Below, piece by piece: positions 63,902-64,000 of a stretch of 64,000 bases of DNA. Each line of letters opens with the position of its first letter. The stretch's first letter is position 1. The translations under genes and the position numbers were made by a program. Source of the stretch: Sanguibacter suarezii NBRC 16159 (lineage in GTDB: Bacteria; Actinomycetota; Actinomycetes; Actinomycetales; Cellulomonadaceae); contig NZ_BCRT01000015.1 of NCBI RefSeq assembly GCF_001552735.1, forward strand, positions 1 to 64,000, given 5' to 3'. Under the pieces are notes generated by a model. The model was not told the DNA's origin, did no database searches, and saw only the letters and a program-made list of their open reading frames with translations.

Positions 63902-64000
63902 CGAAAAAGCTCTTGATCTAGGGGAACATCTGAACGGAGATCGGATCTCGTCGACCGGATCGACGAGCGCTCATACCGGCGCAGCGGATCAGGCCCCGCG

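Larger units (their letters stand above)
63522..64000. other. Gene-free region upstream of mraZ
   Basis: No convincing gene on either strand: the open frames here are antisense or overlap the repeats and terminators. It holds the MraZ boxes, a minus-strand terminator, two further box clusters on the plus strand and a second terminator. A further 8-bp-arm hairpin (ctcgtcga/tcgacgag, 63947-63967) lies near the edge. Confidence 0.6.

Overview
The window is a single stretch of high-GC actinobacterial chromosome with no sign of mobile DNA. Gene order (argCJBDFR-GH, pheST, infC-rpmI-rplT, his genes with the PriA-type isomerase, and a full mra/dcw division cluster ending in sepF-yggT-divIVA), common GTG starts, the RecQ-phosphoribosyltransferase fusion and a MurE that lacks the diaminopimelate-type DNPR motif all fit a member of the Micrococcales, near Cellulomonas, Sanguibacter or Promicromonospora relatives. 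The species cannot be named from the sequence alone.

Region by region: (1) 0.1-2.8 kb, leftward: tyrS, a 3-methyladenine DNA glycosylase and a small P-loop kinase. (2) 2.9-11.8 kb, leftward: the arginine genes, argC-J-B-D-F-R joined by GTGA/ATGA overlaps or abutting, then argG-H. Two ARG boxes cover the argC promoter. (3) 11.8-14 kb, rightward: an esterase-like hydrolase, a quinone oxidoreductase and a small membrane protein. (4) 14-22.3 kb, leftward: pheT-pheS, an amino-acid permease, a TrmH-type rRNA methyltransferase, rplT, rpmI and infC. infC has an ATC start and a leader of about 320 nt with two tiny ORFs and a terminator hairpin. (5) 22.4-27.2 kb, rightward: a Fur-family regulator and catalase; a DUF1844 protein overlapping a coiled-coil membrane protein and a trypsin-like lipoprotein; a GerW/YtfJ-like protein. 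(6) 27.2-36.8 kb: his genes (hisD, hisC, hisB, an unknown gene, hisH, priA) and sseB leftward, split by a rightward recQ fusion and a small membrane gene. (7) 36.9-43.5 kb: an S4 protein, an FMN/F420-type oxidase, a NUDIX hydrolase, dnaE, rluD and lspA. (8) 43.5-63.6 kb, leftward: a DksA/TraR zinc-finger protein, then divIVA, yggT, sepF, pgeF, ftsZ, ftsQ, murC, murG, ftsW, murD, mraY, murF, murE, ftsI, ftsL, rsmH and mraZ. (9) 63.5-64 kb: no gene, but MraZ-type repeats and two terminators.

The genes work as three main programmes: amino-acid supply (arg, his), translation (tyrS, pheST, infC-rpmI-rplT, rRNA modification) and cell-wall synthesis with division (mraZ to divIVA). Many starts have TAnnnT followed by 6-7 nt and then ATG/GTG, with no Shine-Dalgarno, which points to widespread leaderless mRNAs. 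The most interesting candidates for new biology are the infC leader with tandem leader ORFs, a 69-bp imperfect palindrome before the DksA-like gene, the DUF1844/coiled-coil/lipoprotein-protease operon, the RecQ-PRTase fusion and a 15-bp tandem repeat in ftsI.
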